In this document: in pieces, positions 34,971-44,676 of the stretch
Layout of the letters: each line of letters starts with the position of its first letter
How positions within the stretch are numbered: the first letter of the stretch is position 1
The notes under the pieces: generated by a model
The model's input: only the letters and a program-made list of their open reading frames with translations
What the model was told of the DNA's origin: nothing
Database searches by the model: none
Made by a program: the position numbers and the translations under genes
From: Methanothrix sp.
GTDB taxonomy: Archaea > Halobacteriota > Methanosarcinia > Methanotrichales > Methanotrichaceae
Length of the DNA stretch: 64,000 nucleotides
Reading direction: 5' to 3'
Assembly: GCF_016706325.1 (NCBI RefSeq)
Contig: NZ_JADJJX010000001.1
Span: 1,426,001-1,490,000 of the forward strand

Positions 34971-35351
34971 GAGGGCCCTGGATGGCAGAGGCGTGCAGGC
35001 GCTTGGATTTTGGCTAGAGGCGGAGTCAAGGGCGGAAGCAGGATCGGAGTCCGGGGCGGAGGCTGGCAGGATCCTCCTGCAGAAGCCTCCACCTCGACGA
35101 TTTGATGAATAGTCATCGATGGAATGGAGAGATGGGCCGAGAATCAACCACGAGACCGTATATCATCTTCATTCCTAAATATCTGCATTAGCTTCCCAGG
35201 CCGAGAGATTTTTTGTGCTATTTTACAGATGATGCTGCTGCAAGAATGTATCAGCCTCATGGCCCTGATAGATACTTAAGTTACTGTCGTAAAGTACTTA
35301 TAATAAGTAAGTACATTAGATACTGTTAAGATAAATTTGAGGCGATGAGAT

Positions 35352-35690
35352 ATGAGGACCTTTGTAGCGTTCTTGATTGCACTACTCGCAGTCAGTGGAG
35401 TTGTGTCAGCCATTGATATCCATATAACCTCTCCCACGGATGGGGCGGTTTACGAATTAGGAAAAGAGAAAGTCCTGATCAGATCCACAGTTGTGGATAA
35501 TGGCGGGAATAGTGATTTCAGAGTCAGGACATTTATCAATGGTGCGCTTAACAAGTGCAGTAATTGGGCCCCGCCAGATGTGGGTATCTACGAGATCGAA
35601 TGCAGGCTGATCATGCTGGACGAGGACTTCAATCCCACAGGCGAGACCATTTCCGACTTTGTGACCATAGAGGTTATAGCGGGTGAGTAG
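35352..35690 (+). CDS. Small secreted Ig-like protein
   Basis: Signal peptide MRTFVAFLIALLAVSGVVSA, then one beta-sandwich-like domain beginning IDIHITSPTDGAVYELGKEKVLIRS, the pattern of bacterial/archaeal Ig-like 'SPxDGAxY' domains. Two Cys (residues about 69 and 84) may pair. GAGGCGATGAG precedes the ATG. Function unknown; convergent with the Cys/Asp repeat gene. Confidence 0.75.
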   Translation: MRTFVAFLIALLAVSGVVSAIDIHITSPTDGAVYELGKEKVLIRSTVVDNGGNSDFRVRTFINGALNKCSNWAPPDVGIYEIECRLIMLDEDFNPTGETISDFVTIEVIAGE

Positions 35691-35812
35691 AGATCTCAAG
35701 TTCATTGATATCCGACCGGCATAGCTTGAAGGGAGGGGGCCCGGAAAGGTCAAGAGCTTTAATTTTTTTAAATAATATATTGTAAAAAAGAAAAGGGGTT
35801 TAGACCCCTCAT

Positions 35813-37075
35813 CTATTTTTTGCACCGGACTTGGATCTTGGCAGTTCCCTGATTCTTGGCCTCGCAATACCCATTTGTCGCGCTGTATTTGAATATCACA
35901 TAGGCACCATTATAAAGGCCTCTAGCCTCGGTTGGATCATAGACGAATGACCCATCCTCATGAACCTCAATGGTCCCATACTTGGGATCGATGGTTATTG
36001 ATTCAGGATTCAACACCGCGACTGCTGCAGGATCATTTGCCAAAATACCCTCAATTGCTGAAACCTCTTTCACCTCTGTACAGGAAGCTGTGTATAAATC
36101 ATTCCTGATGGACCAGGGGCATTTGGAGGCACAGTTGCAGTTGGTTATGGGCGTGTGAACACATACACCATCAACACAGGCATCGGATGTGCATGGATCT
36201 CCATCATCGCAGTCCATTGGAGTGAAGACGCATTTGCCATCTACGCATCTGTCAATGGTGCATGGATCTCCATCATCGCAGTCCATTGGAGTGAAGACGC
36301 ATTCTCCATCTACGCATTCATCAATGGTGCACGGATCTCCATCATCGCAGACCATTGGAGTGTGGTCGCAAACGCCATCTACGCAACTGTCAATGGTGCA
36401 TGGATCTCCATCATCGCAGTCCATTGGGGTGAAGACGCATTCTCCATCTACGCATTCATCAATGGTGCACGGATCTCCATCATCGCAGACCATCGGAGTG
36501 AAGACGCATTCTCCATCTACGCATCTGTCAATGGTGCACGGATCGCCGTCATCGCAGACCATCGGAGTGAAGACGCATTCTCCATCTACGCATTCATCAA
36601 TGGTGCACGGATCGCCGTCATCGCAGTCCATTGGAGTGAAGACGCATTCTCCATCTACGCATTCATCAATGGTGCACGGATCGCCGTCATCGCAGTCCAT
36701 TGGAGTGAAGATGCATTCTCCATCTACGCATCTGTCAATGGTGCACGGATCGCCGTCATCGCAGACCATCGGAGTGAAGACGCATTCTCCATCTACGCAT
36801 CTGTCAATGGTGCATGGATCGCCGTCATCGCAGACCATCGGAGTGAAGACGCATTCTCCATCTACGCATCTGTCAATGGTGCACGGATCGCCGTCATCGC
36901 AGACCATCGGAGTGTGGTCGCAAACGCCATCTACGCATTCATCAATGGTGCACGGATCGCCGTCATCGCAGACCATCGGAGTGAAGACGCATTCTCCATC
37001 TACGCATTCATCAATGGTGCACGGATCGCCGTCATCGCAGACCATCGGGTGAAGACGCATTCTCCATCTACGCAT
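35813..37075 (-). CDS. CDDGDPC-repeat surface protein, C-terminal part (frameshifted)
   Basis: Continuation of the gene beginning at 38746. Thirteen 23-residue units (CDDGDPCTIDECVDGECVFT) are followed by a terminal domain (CPWSIRNDLYTASCTEVKEV..., GYCEAKNQGTAKIQVRCKK) similar to the end of the 28757 protein. The frame begins where one G is missing at 37047-37049 (CGGGTG versus CGGAGTG or CGGGGTG in other copies). Its first codons are therefore not a true start. Asp-rich loops and six-Cys units suggest a calcium-binding, disulfide-stapled rod. Confidence 0.7.
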   Translation of the reverse strand: MRRWRMRLHPMVCDDGDPCTIDECVDGECVFTPMVCDDGDPCTIDECVDGVCDHTPMVCDDGDPCTIDRCVDGECVFTPMVCDDGDPCTIDRCVDGECVFTPMVCDDGDPCTIDRCVDGECIFTPMDCDDGDPCTIDECVDGECVFTPMDCDDGDPCTIDECVDGECVFTPMVCDDGDPCTIDRCVDGECVFTPMVCDDGDPCTIDECVDGECVFTPMDCDDGDPCTIDSCVDGVCDHTPMVCDDGDPCTIDECVDGECVFTPMDCDDGDPCTIDRCVDGKCVFTPMDCDDGDPCTSDACVDGVCVHTPITNCNCASKCPWSIRNDLYTASCTEVKEVSAIEGILANDPAAVAVLNPESITIDPKYGTIEVHEDGSFVYDPTEARGLYNGAYVIFKYSATNGYCEAKNQGTAKIQVRCKK

Positions 37076-38150
37076 TCATCAATGGTGCACGGATCTCCAT
37101 CATCGCAGTCCATCGGGGTGAAGACGCATTCTCCATCTACGCATCTGTCAATGGTGCATGGATCGCCGCCATCGCAGTCCATCGGGGTGAAGACGCATTC
37201 TCCATCTACGCATTCATCAATGGTGCATGGATCGCCGTCATCGCAGTCCATCGGGGTGAAGACGCATTCTCCATCTACGCATCTGTCAATGGTGCATGGA
37301 TCGCCGTCATCGCAGACCATCGGAGTGAAGATGCATTCTCCATCTACACATTCGTCAGTGGTGCATGGATCTCCGTCATCGCAGACCATCGGAGTGTTGT
37401 CGCAAACGCCATCTACGCATCTGTCAATGGTGCATGGATCTCCATCATCGCAGTCCATCGGAGTGAAGACGCATTCTCCATCTACGCATCTGTCAATGGT
37501 GCATGGATCGCCGTCATCGCAGACCATCGGAGTGAAGACGCATTCTCCATCTACGCATCTGTCAATGGTGCACGGATCGCCGTCATCGCAGACCATCGGA
37601 GTGTGGTCGCAAACGCCATCTACGCAACTGTCAATGGTGCACGGATCTCCATCATCGCAGTCCATTGGGGTGAAGACGCATTCTCCATCTACGCATTCAT
37701 CAATGGTGCACGGATCTCCATCATCGCAGTCCATTGGGGTGAAGACGCATTCTCCATCTACGCATTCATCAATGGTGCACGGATCTCCATCATCGCAGTC
37801 TATTGGGGTGAATACGCATCCCTCGACTGGATCGCAGCTGTCCACAGTACATGCATCTTTGTCGTCGCAGATTATTGGAGTGTAGACGCATCCAGTATCA
37901 GGATTGCAGCTGTCCTCTGTGCATGCGTTCTTGTCATCACAGACTATTGGAGTGAATACACATCCCTCGGCTGGATCGCAGCTGTCCTCTGTGCAGGCGT
38001 TCTTGTCATCACAGGTTATTGGAGTGAATACACAGCCCTTGGCGGGATCACAGCTGTCAGCAGTGCAGGGATTGCTGTCATCACAGGTTATTGGAGTGTG
38101 GACGCACTTGTTGTCGACCACAGAATCGGTGGTGCAGGCATTATCATCAT
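36135..38150 (-). repeat. 69-bp tandem coding repeats (about 29 units)
   Basis: The 23-codon unit recurs every 69 bp; about 24 copies are nearly identical and the five nearest the N-terminus are diverged (CDDKNACTEDSCDP type). It is coding on the minus strand, so the repeat is not a CRISPR array despite its regular period. Confidence 0.9.
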
Positions 38151-38385
38151 CGCACGGCTCATAATAGTAGGTAACACAGATCTTTTCTTCGCCAAAGGTG
38201 CGAATTCTGCTATCATAGTTGCCAGGGCCATCGATATTTGCAGTACCCTTTGTACTCGTAACAAAGTTCAATCTGCCCACGCCAATCCATGCTGCTAATG
38301 CGGCGGGATCATCGAACTCTTTTACTATTTCATCACACTTTTTTTTCAAAGAAACTGTAGGAGTCATCTCCTTCGAAGTCCCCAT
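37000..38385 (-). CDS. CDDGDPC-repeat surface protein, middle part (frameshifted at both ends)
   Basis: It joins upstream to 38333-38746 through an A8 run (plus-strand T8 at 38339-38346): with seven As the reading would be SFFEKKCDEIVKEFDD. It then completes the anchor domain (ICVTYYYEP) and runs through five diverged and eleven near-identical CDDxxxC repeats. It ends at the one-base loss near 37049. The ATG at 38385 is unlikely to be a real start, because it cuts the anchor domain. Confidence 0.7.
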   Translation of the reverse strand: MGTSKEMTPTVSLKKKCDEIVKEFDDPAALAAWIGVGRLNFVTSTKGTANIDGPGNYDSRIRTFGEEKICVTYYYEPCDDDNACTTDSVVDNKCVHTPITCDDSNPCTADSCDPAKGCVFTPITCDDKNACTEDSCDPAEGCVFTPIVCDDKNACTEDSCNPDTGCVYTPIICDDKDACTVDSCDPVEGCVFTPIDCDDGDPCTIDECVDGECVFTPMDCDDGDPCTIDECVDGECVFTPMDCDDGDPCTIDSCVDGVCDHTPMVCDDGDPCTIDRCVDGECVFTPMVCDDGDPCTIDRCVDGECVFTPMDCDDGDPCTIDRCVDGVCDNTPMVCDDGDPCTTDECVDGECIFTPMVCDDGDPCTIDRCVDGECVFTPMDCDDGDPCTIDECVDGECVFTPMDCDGGDPCTIDRCVDGECVFTPMDCDDGDPCTIDECVDGECVFTRWSAMTAIRAPLMNA

Positions 38386-38746
38386 AACCTGGATCGGAGT
38401 CCTCTTCCAAATAGAACTCGCGGTAGCCCAAGTCGAGATCGATGGTCAGGTTAGATCCATCGGGCATGGGTGTAGTGAGTCTGGCACTAGATGTGACCTT
38501 ATAAAACTGTCCTTCACTGTCTTCGTTATCAATCTTAAAGGACTGAGAAGCACAGGCATCTGCAGTTAAAACCACTTTTGTAAGAACACCCAGGCTCGGA
38601 TCAAACTTCTCAATGGATTGAGTTCTTGTCCAATCAGTACTGGTATTAATGAATACAGCACAATCGGGCGCGTAGCTCTCGGCTGATGCCGATTGGCAAA
38701 ATATCAGCCCTATGAGCATTACCCATATGATCATATTAATCTTCAT
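38333..38746 (-). CDS. N-terminal choice-of-anchor E-like part of the CDDGDPC-repeat protein
   Basis: Signal peptide MKINMIIWVMLIGLIFCQSA, then a choice-of-anchor E-like domain (FDPSLGVLTKVVLTADACASQSFKIDNED). It stops after EKKV at an A8 run; the downstream frame carries the rest of this domain and the repeats. The neighbour at 38760, 13 nt upstream, has the same domain complete, which shows what is missing here. Either slippage on A8 yields a full-length protein or this copy is switched off. Confidence 0.75.
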   Translation of the reverse strand: MKINMIIWVMLIGLIFCQSASAESYAPDCAVFINTSTDWTRTQSIEKFDPSLGVLTKVVLTADACASQSFKIDNEDSEGQFYKVTSSARLTTPMPDGSNLTIDLDLGYREFYLEEDSDPGYGDFEGDDSYSFFEKKV

Positions 38747-38759
38747 TTCTTATTCACTT

Positions 38760-39389
38760 TTATCCTGAGCCATCTGGCTCATAGGTGTAAGTCACATAAA
38801 CCTTGGACTCAGCATAGGTAGATAATCTGAAGACAAGGCTACCTGAGGTCGAGCTTGTGAAGGAGATCTCCACAGGGAGAGAGATGGTCTCATTCTGGAA
38901 TGAGGCCGTGAAATCTGACAGTTCCTGATATTTCTCCTGAAAGGTGCCCACTGAAGAAGCCTCGATCCTCTTCCCGGAAGCTCCTGCAAAGTCGGTCTTA
39001 CCGTCGTATGCTGCAAGCTTCTCGTTTATGCCGCTCGAGGCGTTGATGGGAATCGACCTCCCATCTGGTAAGGAGATCATAAGCACAGATTCGGACTTCG
39101 CACTGACCTCATGGGCTTCATTCTCCTCATTCTCAAGGCTGTAGTTCTGAAGAACTCCAAGATCTACAGCTAAGCCTACATCGACCAGTCTGCCCAGGCC
39201 TGGATCGAAGAGAGGAAGAGTATGATTATCCTTCAAGCCCTTACCAGCAAAGGTAAGCGTATCGCAGTATGTTGCTGTTTCAACCCCTCCTGCTGAGAGA
39301 GAGATGATCGAAGCCACAATGAATATTGCCAAGAGCAGACTTAACGTGCTCTTAACCACTTCACTCAAGCTCATATTTTCTCTATCCAT
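38760..39389 (-). CDS. Secreted choice-of-anchor E-like protein
   Basis: GAGGAGG five nt before the ATG fixes the start. A membrane/signal segment (STLSLLLAIFIVASIISLSAG) leads to FDPGLGRLVDVGLAVDLGVLQNYSLEN... and a closing ...KVYVTYTYEPDGSG, the same domain as the N-terminus of the 38746 gene. Complete at 209 residues without Cys repeats. The two genes are 13 nt apart and probably co-transcribed. Confidence 0.75.
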   Translation of the reverse strand: MDRENMSLSEVVKSTLSLLLAIFIVASIISLSAGGVETATYCDTLTFAGKGLKDNHTLPLFDPGLGRLVDVGLAVDLGVLQNYSLENEENEAHEVSAKSESVLMISLPDGRSIPINASSGINEKLAAYDGKTDFAGASGKRIEASSVGTFQEKYQELSDFTASFQNETISLPVEISFTSSTSGSLVFRLSTYAESKVYVTYTYEPDGSG

Positions 39390-39728
39390 AATCCTCCTCG
39401 AGAGATGCGACCCTCATCGTTCCGGTAAATGGACAATTGTCGCAATTTTACCAAATAGTAGAAAGTCATTATTTGTATTTAACCTGCTCAGACATAAAGT
39501 TCTTTACAAATTGTTAGTATTAATGATAATGAGTTGAATGAAGAATCTCAGTTCATGGCTTGGTTTTAAAGAAAGTTGTCAGTTCCTCATATCTATTCTA
39601 CATCATAATTGGTATATTTTTAAAAAAATGGAATCCACTTCGATGGCGATCACAGACCCTATTTTTAAAAAATTTCTCATAAAATCGTGATGATCCCCTC
39701 TAATAGCGGTATGCGGGGATTCGATATG
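39390..39728. other. 340-bp AT-rich intergenic region
   Basis: No gene is visible. It should contain the promoter of the minus-strand anchor gene and the end of the lamin-tail gene. Confidence 0.5.
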
Positions 39729-42074
39729 TCAGTAACAGCATTTTAATTCTTTGGAACTGGTGGTGGACTCCAGCCTGGCCAGGGATTGGTATAGGGAGCT
39801 GTCATCGCAGGGCAGCCATTGCATAGACTGCAGCGATTCAATGTTGCTCGCCCTGGGGACCTTGCCCACTCTGATGAGGGCAGAGGTGCGAGCGGATATG
39901 CTATCGTTGCCCTCAATGGACCTGCCTTCAACCAGGGCATCTACCTCGAAGAGTCCCTCCCTTTCCGCCCGGGCCATGAAGCTGACCGTCCTTCTCCGCC
40001 CAGAATCGAGCTTCTTGATATTCCATTTGATCACTCCCGACTGGTTTTCCAGGGTGGCAGTGGTGGAGTTGATGAAGCTCATGCCCTGGGGGAGAAGAGC
40101 AGTGACATTGGCGCTCATATTATAGCCGGCGGAGTTGTTCAGTATCAACCGGTAGTTCACAATCCTCTCATCGCTCTGGGAGATGGTGGCGCTGAAATCC
40201 AGGGGCAATATCTCCGGTGCACATTCTCCCCAATCCACATCCAGTGTGGTGCTGTTGCTCACCCTGAGGTTCCTCTCCTTAAAGGCTCCCTTGGTGCTGT
40301 AAACATAGATGGTGTTTGCCCGCGCCCGGTTGGTATAGTTCTCCTTTCGGGTGATAACCTGGAATTGCATATCGATAGAGGCGGACTCCCCCGAGCCGAG
40401 GGAGGGGATTGACCAGTTGCCGTAGCTCCTGGTCAGCTCTATAGGCTCGATGGATGAGCCTATGAAACGGGTTCCCGTGGGGAATGTGTCCCGGACGTAT
40501 ATCGGGGCGAAGGTCCTGTTGCCATCATTGACCACAGTGACTGTGAACCAGAGGATATCACAGCGATCGGGGTCGACATGACCCTTCTTGTACACGGACA
40601 TGTGGGGGGTGGCATACTTGGGCAGGATGGTGATCTTCCTCTCGATATTATAGCTGCCCACATAATCGTCCTCCACAAACGATAGGCTGGTGGAGTTATT
40701 ATCCGGCCTGAAGGCAGATTTGAGATTGGCTCTGCCTGTGAAGTTGGATGATGTCTGCAGAACATTGGGCCAGTTTACCTGAACCTCTTTATCCATCCTT
40801 TCCAGACTGCTGTAATGCTCCTCAGCATAAAGGCTATTGGAGATGTTCAGCTTGAGGCCCTCCTCCCACTTATGAGAGCGGTTTATAACTGAGTGGGGTG
40901 AGTATTCATAGCTTGATGGAAGATAGATCAGGCTCAAGTCCTTTCGGGCCCGATCTCCTCCCTTGATGAGCTCTTCTGCCTGATAGATTCCGCTTCCCCG
41001 CTCGTAGGTGGAATAGCCCTTTTTGGCCTTCTTATATACATCCACATATCCCGGTTCGCTGGTGGAGTTGACTGTTCTCTGGTAGTCATCTCCAGAGATG
41101 ATCTCATCCACTGCAAATGCGCCCAGGTAATCCTCAGAGAGCTTCAGCCCCTCTGAATGATACTCAATATTTGTCCTGCCGACAGAATCAGAGCTGAGGT
41201 TGAGCTTCAGGGAGCCATATTCAGATCGTGTCAGGAGGTCCTTGGATACAGATGAGGCATAAGTTGTCGACTCAGCTGCCCTTGAGCTGTGCTCTCCCTC
41301 ATTACTGCCGGCAACTGTGGCCGATGATTCCGCCCACCTGGAATCATATACAGCAGTCATGTTGCCTGGAAGCTCATGGACAGTCTGTTCATGGTTCATA
41401 GAGAGGCCATCCTTCCTCAATTGAATGCTGCTTGTATTGGTGATCATATTGAGATTCATCTTGATGGAGCTCTCGCCCTGGTAGTCGCCTGATCCATGCT
41501 CATGGGAGAGAAGGCTGCTGCCATCCGGCCCGACGGCACGATCATGCACGTTTACATAGCCTTTGCCAGAGACTCTCTCAATCATATTGAACCTCAATGC
41601 CTTGCTCTCCTCCTCTTCGCAGGGGACGCCGGAATTGGCCTCGCCGGGAGTGGATTCCATGAACAGCCATTCAGCCCCTCCATCCGGATACCTGCCCCAG
41701 GCACAGCTATTACCCTGGATATCAAACAGGCTTATGGTACGATCCATCTCCTGACCGGTATCGCTTAAGAGGGTGAGGACGGCACCAAAATTGTTGATCC
41801 ACTTCTCGCTGAAGCTCAGTTGATAAAAGCCGCCCGGTGGTATAACTGTTCCATCAGGGACGAGCTCCTTTCTGGGCAGATCATCTCTGGAAATGATCGC
41901 CCAGCCGCTCACATCCACCTCTCCCGGACCGCTATTATATAGTTCGACCCATTGAACCTCCACATCGTCCTCCAGGTAATCCAGCTCCACCTCATTGATC
42001 ATCACCGATCCTGATGCCAGGTGAGGAAGGCAAAGGAGCAGCGCCAGGAGGATCAAAATATGTGTAGGCCTCAT
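39729..42074 (-). CDS. Secreted lamin-tail-domain protein with DUF11 domains
   Basis: The ATG at 42074 gives a clean signal peptide (MRPTHILILLALLLCLPHLASG); an upstream ATG at 42185 only adds unlikely sequence. Residues about 22-150 are a lamin-tail domain (MINEVELDYLEDDVEVQWVELYN…, STPGEANSG). Several segments with GSG-x-Y-x-x-E follow, and two DUF11-like beta domains close the protein (DPDRCDILWFTVTVVNDGN, RIVNYRLILNNSAGYN). Likely a surface protein. The GSG segments are shared with the protein at 54619. Confidence 0.8.
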   Translation of the reverse strand: MRPTHILILLALLLCLPHLASGSVMINEVELDYLEDDVEVQWVELYNSGPGEVDVSGWAIISRDDLPRKELVPDGTVIPPGGFYQLSFSEKWINNFGAVLTLLSDTGQEMDRTISLFDIQGNSCAWGRYPDGGAEWLFMESTPGEANSGVPCEEEESKALRFNMIERVSGKGYVNVHDRAVGPDGSSLLSHEHGSGDYQGESSIKMNLNMITNTSSIQLRKDGLSMNHEQTVHELPGNMTAVYDSRWAESSATVAGSNEGEHSSRAAESTTYASSVSKDLLTRSEYGSLKLNLSSDSVGRTNIEYHSEGLKLSEDYLGAFAVDEIISGDDYQRTVNSTSEPGYVDVYKKAKKGYSTYERGSGIYQAEELIKGGDRARKDLSLIYLPSSYEYSPHSVINRSHKWEEGLKLNISNSLYAEEHYSSLERMDKEVQVNWPNVLQTSSNFTGRANLKSAFRPDNNSTSLSFVEDDYVGSYNIERKITILPKYATPHMSVYKKGHVDPDRCDILWFTVTVVNDGNRTFAPIYVRDTFPTGTRFIGSSIEPIELTRSYGNWSIPSLGSGESASIDMQFQVITRKENYTNRARANTIYVYSTKGAFKERNLRVSNSTTLDVDWGECAPEILPLDFSATISQSDERIVNYRLILNNSAGYNMSANVTALLPQGMSFINSTTATLENQSGVIKWNIKKLDSGRRRTVSFMARAEREGLFEVDALVEGRSIEGNDSISARTSALIRVGKVPRASNIESLQSMQWLPCDDSSLYQSLARLESTTSSKELKCCY

Positions 42075-42185
42075 CTTTGCGCCTTCGGTTAATATCTCCT
42101 TAAATAAAAGAATATCCCTACTATCTGTAAGAATCTGAAGGTGGAGATGATACAGAAAGCCTCTGCTGATCCATGAGCCTATCAT

Positions 42186-42969
42186 AAGAGAAGCAGATGC
42201 CTGCTCACAGACAGGCGGTATGACAGTGGGAGATCAAAAGCAAACTGCAGGAACTGCCTGATGGCAGTTATCGTCTTCTCCTGACCAAACCGGGGCAAAT
42301 TATGCGCGAAGTTTATGCGCTCGAGAACGAGCCCTGGCTCAAACAGATTGAGAGATCGACTAGCAAGGCGTTGTTCATGTATGGTGGCCGGCCCTCAGGC
42401 AATGGGCCCGAGCGATGAAAGGCATCGGCGAGAAGAAGGAGACTGCCCTATCATCAGCTCTTGGGGGGAGAGGATACTCCGGAACGGCGTATATCAGGCG
42501 ATTGCAGAAGCGGTGGAGCAAGAGGCCTGCACAATCCCAGGCCCGATGGGATGGAGGATCGCTTTTCTCTGCACTGTTGCGGGCACTGGATGACTGCCTA
42601 TCTGAGATGATGCGGGATGAGGCATGAGTTCATCCGGGAGCTAAGGAGTGATTCCAGACGGAGGGCGATGAATATTATGACCATTATCGACCTGAGGGAG
42701 TTGAGGGAGGCTTATTTAGCGTTGAATACTGCAGTTGGGGGTTTAATTTGAGGAGGCTGTTGGATTGAACACTGATTTGGCAATCTTATTCAACAGTATC
42801 TTTAAATACATGATTTGCCGATAAAATCATTTAGAGATTTAAGAGAATCACTTATGATACTGGGGTGGATGCATCACGGAGTTCGGAAAATCTGAAAGAT
42901 CTGAGCATGATTAGCTTTATGTACATCCTGGGAAATTGTGTTGTATTTGCGTGATTAGCCGATATTGGG
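42186..42969. other. Region with only doubtful short ORFs
   Basis: An ATG at 42303 reads REVYALENEPWLKQIERS and stops at 42417-42419. A second frame from 42415 runs 70 codons. Neither has a known pattern; they may be remnants of one decayed gene. From about 42780 the DNA turns AT-rich. Confidence 0.4.
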
Positions 42970-43161
42970 GTGGGATATTTGGGCGTTCGGAAAGAGATCT
43001 GGAATAAAGATCTGCGCGAGATAAGAGTGAACAAAGAAGCGACAAGACATCATGCTCAGAAGTATAGGATGGGTAGTGTGAGACTCGCCACCGGACGAAT
43101 CCGTACAAAAGAAGAATTTGAGCAAGATAAAAAGAGAATATTAAGCATCAAGCTTCCATAA
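42970..43161 (+). CDS. Small basic protein of unknown function
   Basis: A GTG-started 63-residue frame, MGYLGVRKEIWNKDLREIRV...GRIRTKEEFEQDKKRILSIKLP, 19 nt before the 43181 gene. Charged, helical composition looks protein-like, but the ribosome site is weak. Possibly co-transcribed with its neighbour. Confidence 0.45.
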   Translation: MGYLGVRKEIWNKDLREIRVNKEATRHHAQKYRMGSVRLATGRIRTKEEFEQDKKRILSIKLP

Positions 43162-43180
43162 TTTTTTTAAAGAGGGCCGT

Positions 43181-43831
43181 ATGGAGTTTTTTGATGATAT
43201 AGAAGTGAACATCATCAAAACAATTGTAAAGTTATATAATTATAATAAATGTTTGATGCTTTATGCAGAGGATTTGACTGACGAAACCTTTTTGCCTCCA
43301 ATAAATGAGATTAGAGATGCAAATGACCATATAATGCGCGTTTTTGCGGTGGTGTTTGGTTTTGGAGATACTGGAAAAGAAACAGAGCACGAATATATTA
43401 AGTCGAATCTAAATGCTGCGCTTTCACATGTGTATAGAGCAACATACGAACATCTGGACTACATAAAAATCTATCAGCATGAAGCTATACAAAATAATCT
43501 TGCGAATATTTATCCAGAAACATTGGCAACTGTGTTTCCAGAGTACTATAGAGATATCAATCCGAGGCTTGTTGATGCGATAAATATAATACCAGATTAT
43601 AGAAAGAGAAAGAATATTGCTGATCCGAACCTAGAACAGGTAGAAGCTTACATGGCAATTATTGAGACGACTAAGAAAGATTATAACGAGATTATTAGAA
43701 TGTTGCCTTCATTGAATGAGTATCAAGCCAAAAAATTAAGGGATAATTGGAAAAGAAGACTTATTGACTTCGTTTCAGGTATTATCGTAATTCTCTTAGG
43801 AACTGCTATATATTCATACATCTTCAGTTAA
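43181..43831 (+). CDS. Unknown tail-anchored helical protein
   Basis: 216 residues, predicted largely helical and acidic, ending in a single membrane segment (FVSGIIVILLGTAIYSYIFS) with RR before it, so the bulk should face the cytoplasm. No family recognised. Base composition is clearly richer in A+T than the flanking genes, which suggests recent acquisition. AGAGGGCC lies just before the ATG. Confidence 0.7.
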   Translation: MEFFDDIEVNIIKTIVKLYNYNKCLMLYAEDLTDETFLPPINEIRDANDHIMRVFAVVFGFGDTGKETEHEYIKSNLNAALSHVYRATYEHLDYIKIYQHEAIQNNLANIYPETLATVFPEYYRDINPRLVDAINIIPDYRKRKNIADPNLEQVEAYMAIIETTKKDYNEIIRMLPSLNEYQAKKLRDNWKRRLIDFVSGIIVILLGTAIYSYIFS

Positions 43832-44306
43832 GGATTTATTAATAATATACTAAAATTTTATTTTATGCTATGCTATTGAGCCCAATTCCGAGAATCACTG
43901 AAACCAATCGCCAGTGGGCATTATGCTGGTTCTTAACCGATGATATATGGCTATATATTCACATATTTTGGATTTTTAATCCTACACCTTTAAGCACATT
44001 ATGTAGTCTATCTTTCGGCCCAGATAAATGGATGTCGAATGATAAATGAGATAACAAAGCCATGTAAATTGCAGAAAATTTAGCATATCACTATCAAGTC
44101 ATATCGGAATCTATTGTTTTTCTGATGATTTATCTTATGGGTTGCTTTTGCATTGCCAATATCTGACGAGGAGGACAGCTTTGCAAGCTTCAAGCGATAG
44201 GGCCCGAAGTCGAAAAGGAGAAGAAGGATAAAAATGTTAGTTCCGACCCCCGAATCATAAGCATGAGAACGGTTGAAAAGGTATCAATGAGCAGATAGTA
44301 CGGGCT
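43832..44306. other. 475-bp AT-rich region, nothing identified
   Basis: No coding frame, RNA gene or clear repeat is visible. It closes the AT-rich island. Confidence 0.5.
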
Positions 44307-44459
44307 TCAAGTATCAACCTTGATGCCGCGCCTCTCAAAGAATTCTATCAGCGCCGCCTCTACGATCTGGCTGTGGTCTTGGCTACTGGAGCTTGTTCTC
44401 ACCGCATAAGCCTTCAGAGTGTTGGCCAGCGATTCAGTCATTTCAAAATCGATTATCAT
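44307..44459 (-). CDS. Ribbon-helix-helix-like small protein
   Basis: GGAGGTGG placed about 9 nt before the ATG at 44459 decides the start; a longer frame from 44552 would place that ribosome site inside the gene. The 50-residue product MIIDFEMTESLANTLKAYA...DHSQIVEAALIEFFERRGI has the strand-helix-helix layout of CopG/Arc-type DNA-binding proteins. Could be an orphan antitoxin or regulator; no toxin gene is next to it. Confidence 0.65.
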   Translation of the reverse strand: MIIDFEMTESLANTLKAYAVRTSSSSQDHSQIVEAALIEFFERRGIKVDT

Positions 44460-44676
44460 GGCATTAGCCACCTCCGCTTCTCTCAGCATATTGCATATGG
44501 GCTCTCTTCTGCCTCTTTGAGCCTGCTTCCATCCAAATGAGATTGAATGCACTCAGGATCGGAGCCAGGGAGCCTCTGGATAAATATATGAATCCCACCA
44601 ATAAGGAGTTTATGGCACAATCTAAGAATATTTAGCACAAACTGTGAAGCATTGATCCGTCCAACAGTTCAGAGAG

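Noticed and set aside
36155..37885. 576-aa plus-strand ORF of regular repeats
   Set aside because: Shadow of the 69-bp minus-strand CDDGDPC repeats.
36135..38150. Regular 69-bp repeats as a CRISPR array
   Set aside because: No spacer diversity; all positions are near-identical and coding, without short palindromic repeats.
42415..42627. 70-aa ORF
   Set aside because: No family signal and a weak start; kept only as part of a doubtful region.
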